DNA of 64,000 bases from JAKSCF01 sp028279945 (GTDB taxonomy: Bacteria; Bacillota; Clostridia; Peptostreptococcales; JAAYPU01), in contig JANQMT010000092.1 of NCBI GenBank assembly GCA_028279945.1, positions 1 through 64,000 on the forward strand, given 5' to 3'. The first letter of the stretch is position 1; the number at the start of each line of letters is the position of its first letter. Shown here piece by piece: positions 61,289 to 64,000 of this stretch. The notes beneath the pieces are model-generated. The model was not told the DNA's origin. It saw only the letters and a program-made list of their open reading frames with translations, and searched no databases. Both the position numbers and the translations under genes were made by a program.

Positions 61289-62445
61289 ACCGCCACCTCT
61301 TTCATATGTTTTTCTATAATTTCAAGTCCTTTTTCTCCGGTGTAAAGTATCTCATGATCCCAATAAATTCTACTGGATACTGCCAAATGTGGTATTTCAA
61401 TATATTTATCTTCATTTTCCCGGCTTATCAACCTTTTAAACAAAGGATCGCCTATGTATTGTTGATAATTTTCCTTTTCCAGCAGTGCTTGTAAAGCATT
61501 TTCCGAATCTAAAAATTCATCCTTTTCTTCCATCAGACTTTTTTCCATTTGGAAAAAAGAAACCACTTTGATATTTTGAATACCATACTCCAGCTTTATG
61601 GCATTTCGATATGAATTTGCCCATACCTGCTCACCGATGATTAATATGTCCTTTATATTGTTCACTTTACTTTTGGGATGACTATCCACATTCGGTTTGG
61701 CATCAAGGATGTCACCGGCTAATTGATCGGATAACCGGCTCCCAATGGGCACACCCACCCTATACGGCATGTCAAATTCATCTTTCATATATTTTGCAGC
61801 TTCTAATCCTGATATTGAAACCACCAGATTCATGCTCCCTTGCAGAGAATTTTTTATTTCATCTAAAGTCGTACCCATGCTCCAACAAGCATTAATGCTG
61901 ATCCCCCTTTTTTCTAAAGCCTTTATGATGTGATAGACCTGCATTTCATTCCAGTAATCCAAAGGCGTAGCTCCGATGATATTCACACTGTTGGATATTC
62001 TTACATCGGTTTTATTAAGCATTTTTTTTGCCATGGTTAGAAAAGCTTGTGAAGCGCCTTTTTCGTATGTGGCGGTTCCTGTCGTATCAAAATGATAAAC
62101 CGGTACATTGTATTTTTCAGATATTTTTCTGGCTGCCGATTGTTGGTCTATCCCAATGACAGCCGGCACCGGTGTAGAAGATATAACAACGAAGTCTTCC
62201 TTATCATTGTTTAAACGGTCTACTATATAAACATCGTCTCCCATAATGGCGTTAATCTCTCTGATGCCTGTGCTGAATAAACTCTTATTGCTATTAAAAA
62301 ATCTTGGCTCATCATATCCTGTTACATTACCGGTACAGCCATCTGCACCATTAATTAAAGTAGCACCTCCCAGTTCAAAAAAAACAGAACTGACGCCTGA
62401 ATAGTCAGGTGCAAAGGGTGGTAATATGCTATATAACGTCTTCAT
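61282..62445 (-). CDS. Nitrogenase-like component, NifK/BchB-type subunit
   Basis: 387 residues from the ATG at 62445, which has AAGGAGG 7 nt upstream; a longer frame to 62574 runs into the preceding gene. Nitrogenase-superfamily features are GGATLINGADGCTGN with the single retained cluster Cys (C37), GDDVYIVDRL, and VISSTPVPAVIGID where the family's third Cys is Pro. D14 in APDYSG stands where the first Cys would be, recalling the Asp ligand of DPOR's B subunit. Cofactor-site Cys/His of true nitrogenase is not evident. It forms a heterodimer with the protein encoded 10 nt upstream. Confidence 0.88.
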   Translation of the reverse strand: MKTLYSILPPFAPDYSGVSSVFFELGGATLINGADGCTGNVTGYDEPRFFNSNKSLFSTGIREINAIMGDDVYIVDRLNNDKEDFVVISSTPVPAVIGIDQQSAARKISEKYNVPVYHFDTTGTATYEKGASQAFLTMAKKMLNKTDVRISNSVNIIGATPLDYWNEMQVYHIIKALEKRGISINACWSMGTTLDEIKNSLQGSMNLVVSISGLEAAKYMKDEFDMPYRVGVPIGSRLSDQLAGDILDAKPNVDSHPKSKVNNIKDILIIGEQVWANSYRNAIKLEYGIQNIKVVSFFQMEKSLMEEKDEFLDSENALQALLEKENYQQYIGDPLFKRLISRENEDKYIEIPHLAVSSRIYWDHEILYTGEKGLEIIEKHMKEVAVC

Positions 62446-62455
62446 CAGCGCCTCC

Positions 62456-63766
62456 TTAAATAACCATTCCCGAATGATACATTTCCATCCTAAAATCTTG
62501 CTGCTTCTCAAGGGTTTCAGCCATTCTGGCATATAAGGTTTCTGTTCCTTTGAAGCCATAGAGCTGTTCGTCAACCGCTAAGGGTACTGTTTTAGAGCCG
62601 GAGCAAAAGTAACCTGCATCAAAACCAATGGCTAAGTCAACACATATGTCTTCTAACAAAAATTTTGACATGGACGGATTGGTTGTCGAGTAAACTTTTA
62701 TATAGCCGGCGTTTTCTTCTAACCACTGTACATGTTTAACATCAGACGGCAGCAATTGGTCTGCAAAAACAAAGGGTACACGAAAACCTCTTTCAACAAA
62801 TTCTCTTGCGGCTTCAAAGGGACATACATTTGCGGTTGCACCTACTGCTATAGACGCGCCCTTTAGTTTACGCAAATAACCTCTAACAACCTCTTCGCAT
62901 CTTGCTTTATGGGTCCCATAATTTAAGTGAATGTTTAAATGCTTTTCCATTAGCTTGTAATTTTCTTCGATACCTTCTATTCTGTAAGACACAGGTAATT
63001 CAATAAATGGAATACCCAGTTTTTTTTCCATTTCTAATGCAGCAATTATTCCACCGGGCTTGATTAAAAAATTATATTTTGACCGGCTCATCTCTTGAAA
63101 AGCTTCATAAGTTTCACAATCACTTATATGCAGCAGTTGATCCATACCTGCCTGCCTAAAAAGGTCATGTATCTCACTGTCATTTGAAATATTTGCAAAA
63201 CTCCCTATAATATTGATGGTGTTATTTTTTTGGGGAGATGGCTTTAGATAATCATAAATGGTTTTCTGAATCAATAACTCCGGAGGCCTCTTACTCTCCT
63301 TTCTGATAGGATTCATTTTTCCAATTTGTACATCCAATTGATATTTACTTCGTAACTGCTCTGCCATTCCCAAATAGTCTGACCCCAGCAAATCGTCAGT
63401 ACAAGTTGAACATAGAACCATTGCTTTGGGTTTTTGACTCAGTTTGGTCATTATTTCATCTACAGCAGCATCTATTCTATGCATGTGTCCCCCGGTGACA
63501 ATATCTACCTCCGACATGTATAAATAATACAGTTGCTTATCGTACTCATGCATAATAGAAGCGATGGCACCATGCCGTCCGCATCCCTGAGGAATAACGA
63601 ATAAAACAATTGCCTCCGGTACCAGGCACGCAACCCGCACTACGCCGAATCCCCCAACACTTGGTGCGCAGTAATGCAATATATTCTTGGGGAAGATTTG
63701 ATTATTTCTTTTTTTAACTTCTTCTCTTAGGGCTGTTATAGGAATACTCTTTATCTCTTGATTCAT
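62456..63766 (-). CDS. Nitrogenase-like component, NifD/BchN-type subunit
   Basis: 436 residues. The Fe-S ligand pattern is complete: C33 in HYCAPSVGG, C62 in PQGCGRHGAI and C122 in CSTCTDDLLGSD, matching the three-Cys set of NifD/BchN. Later segments include IINIIG-type NTINIIGSFANISNDSE and KLKGASIAVGATANVCPFEAA, the Rossmann-like domains. Its ATG overlaps the TGA of the NifH-like gene by 4 nt. With the partner subunit it would bind one interface [4Fe-4S] cluster and receive electrons from the NifH-like protein. The reduced substrate is unknown. Confidence 0.9.
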   Translation of the reverse strand: MNQEIKSIPITALREEVKKRNNQIFPKNILHYCAPSVGGFGVVRVACLVPEAIVLFVIPQGCGRHGAIASIMHEYDKQLYYLYMSEVDIVTGGHMHRIDAAVDEIMTKLSQKPKAMVLCSTCTDDLLGSDYLGMAEQLRSKYQLDVQIGKMNPIRKESKRPPELLIQKTIYDYLKPSPQKNNTINIIGSFANISNDSEIHDLFRQAGMDQLLHISDCETYEAFQEMSRSKYNFLIKPGGIIAALEMEKKLGIPFIELPVSYRIEGIEENYKLMEKHLNIHLNYGTHKARCEEVVRGYLRKLKGASIAVGATANVCPFEAAREFVERGFRVPFVFADQLLPSDVKHVQWLEENAGYIKVYSTTNPSMSKFLLEDICVDLAIGFDAGYFCSGSKTVPLAVDEQLYGFKGTETLYARMAETLEKQQDFRMEMYHSGMVI

Positions 63767-64000
63767 TTAGCGCCACTTCCTTCAACAATTGATTTTGCTA
63801 AGTCCATAAAGACTTGGGAGATGGGTAAGTCCATATCCCCTTGGATAACGGTCTTATTCTCATCTTCATATCTTTGTATTGCTTGATCTCTTGGAATGGT
63901 GCATATGATTTCACTATCCATCTGTTTCACATACTCAGATACAATTTTATCTTCATTCTCAATATTTCGTTTATTTAATATAACGCCTCTTAGAGTACCG
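63763..64000 (-). CDS. NifH/BchL-like reductase, C-terminus only (window edge)
   Basis: The last 78 codons of a gene continuing past the right edge. The translation has LRGVILNKRNIENEDKIV, EIICTIPRDQAIQRYEDE and NKTVIQGD, the NifH-family pattern of a conserved IPRD-x-QR segment followed by K-TVI. The P-loop and the two cluster cysteines lie outside the window. Overlap ATGA with the NifD-like gene shows coupling. This is the ATP-dependent electron donor of the three-component system. Confidence 0.88.
   Translation of the reverse strand, partial: GTLRGVILNKRNIENEDKIVSEYVKQMDSEIICTIPRDQAIQRYEDENKTVIQGDMDLPISQVFMDLAKSIVEGSGAK

Noticed and set aside
61282..64000. Reading the nitrogenase-like genes as a nitrogen-fixation system
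   Set aside because: The NifK-like subunit lacks two of three P-cluster cysteines, no FeMo-cofactor assembly genes are present, and the genes are coupled to a solute-binding lipoprotein.

Overview
The window comes from a low-GC, Gram-positive, strictly anaerobic-looking bacterium of the class Clostridia. The evidence is AT-rich intergenic DNA, strong AGGAGG-type ribosome sites, S-layer homology (SLH) anchoring, rubrerythrin, lipoprotein solute-binding proteins, and PadR/MarR/TetR/RpiR regulators. No rRNA, tRNA, CRISPR array or insertion sequence was found.

Layout. 1-6.1 kb: the end of a CitG-like gene, the CCA-adding enzyme, a PadR/HAAS-RDD pair, a PhzF-family protein, a zinc-finger protein and rubrerythrin. 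6.1-12.9 kb: a sugar locus with an ROK kinase, PTS EIIA, HAD phosphatase, mannitol-type EIICB, Gfo/Idh/MocA dehydrogenase and NanE, divergent from an RpiR-type regulator with two clear palindromic operators. 13-18.7 kb: housekeeping and resistance-type genes (YjbQ, GNAT, a CPA2 antiporter, an ABC-F ATPase and an EamA transporter). 18.9-27.4 kb: a hydantoinase/DUF917/NCS1-permease operon behind a sigma-54 promoter, divergent from a sigma-54 activator that is followed by a second DUF917 gene and a hydantoinase-like paralogue lacking its nucleotide-binding motifs. A 220-bp near-perfect inverted repeat lies inside the first operon.

From 27.5 kb to the end the window is dominated by iron and haem biology. 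Six Fur-box-like sites were found: two exact 19-mers, three strong and one weaker. They precede a secreted NEAT-like protein, a CRP/FNR-family regulator, a MATE gene broken by a nonsense codon and followed by a complete FecBCD-type importer, a diguanylate cyclase, an apparent 11-gene haem-acquisition operon (50.2 down to 36.3 kb), and a TetR/RND efflux operon that also carries a methyltransferase. Two of the Fur sites belong to an identical composite promoter: a palindrome centred near -60, a -35/-10 pair with an 18-bp spacer, then the Fur box. Each copy lies beside one of two paralogous CRP-family regulators.

The right end holds a three-component nitrogenase-like enzyme (NifH-, NifD- and NifK-like), translationally coupled to an iron/tetrapyrrole-type solute-binding lipoprotein. 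The cluster ligands are asymmetric: three Cys in one subunit, one Cys plus a candidate Asp in the other. This resembles tetrapyrrole reductases such as DPOR rather than nitrogenase. Nearby are a geranylgeranyl-reductase-family flavoprotein, a cupin, a methyltransferase and RND efflux. My working hypothesis is a Fur-controlled system that imports haem or a related metal-tetrapyrrole, modifies it reductively, and exports a product. This is inference and no substrate can be read from the sequence.
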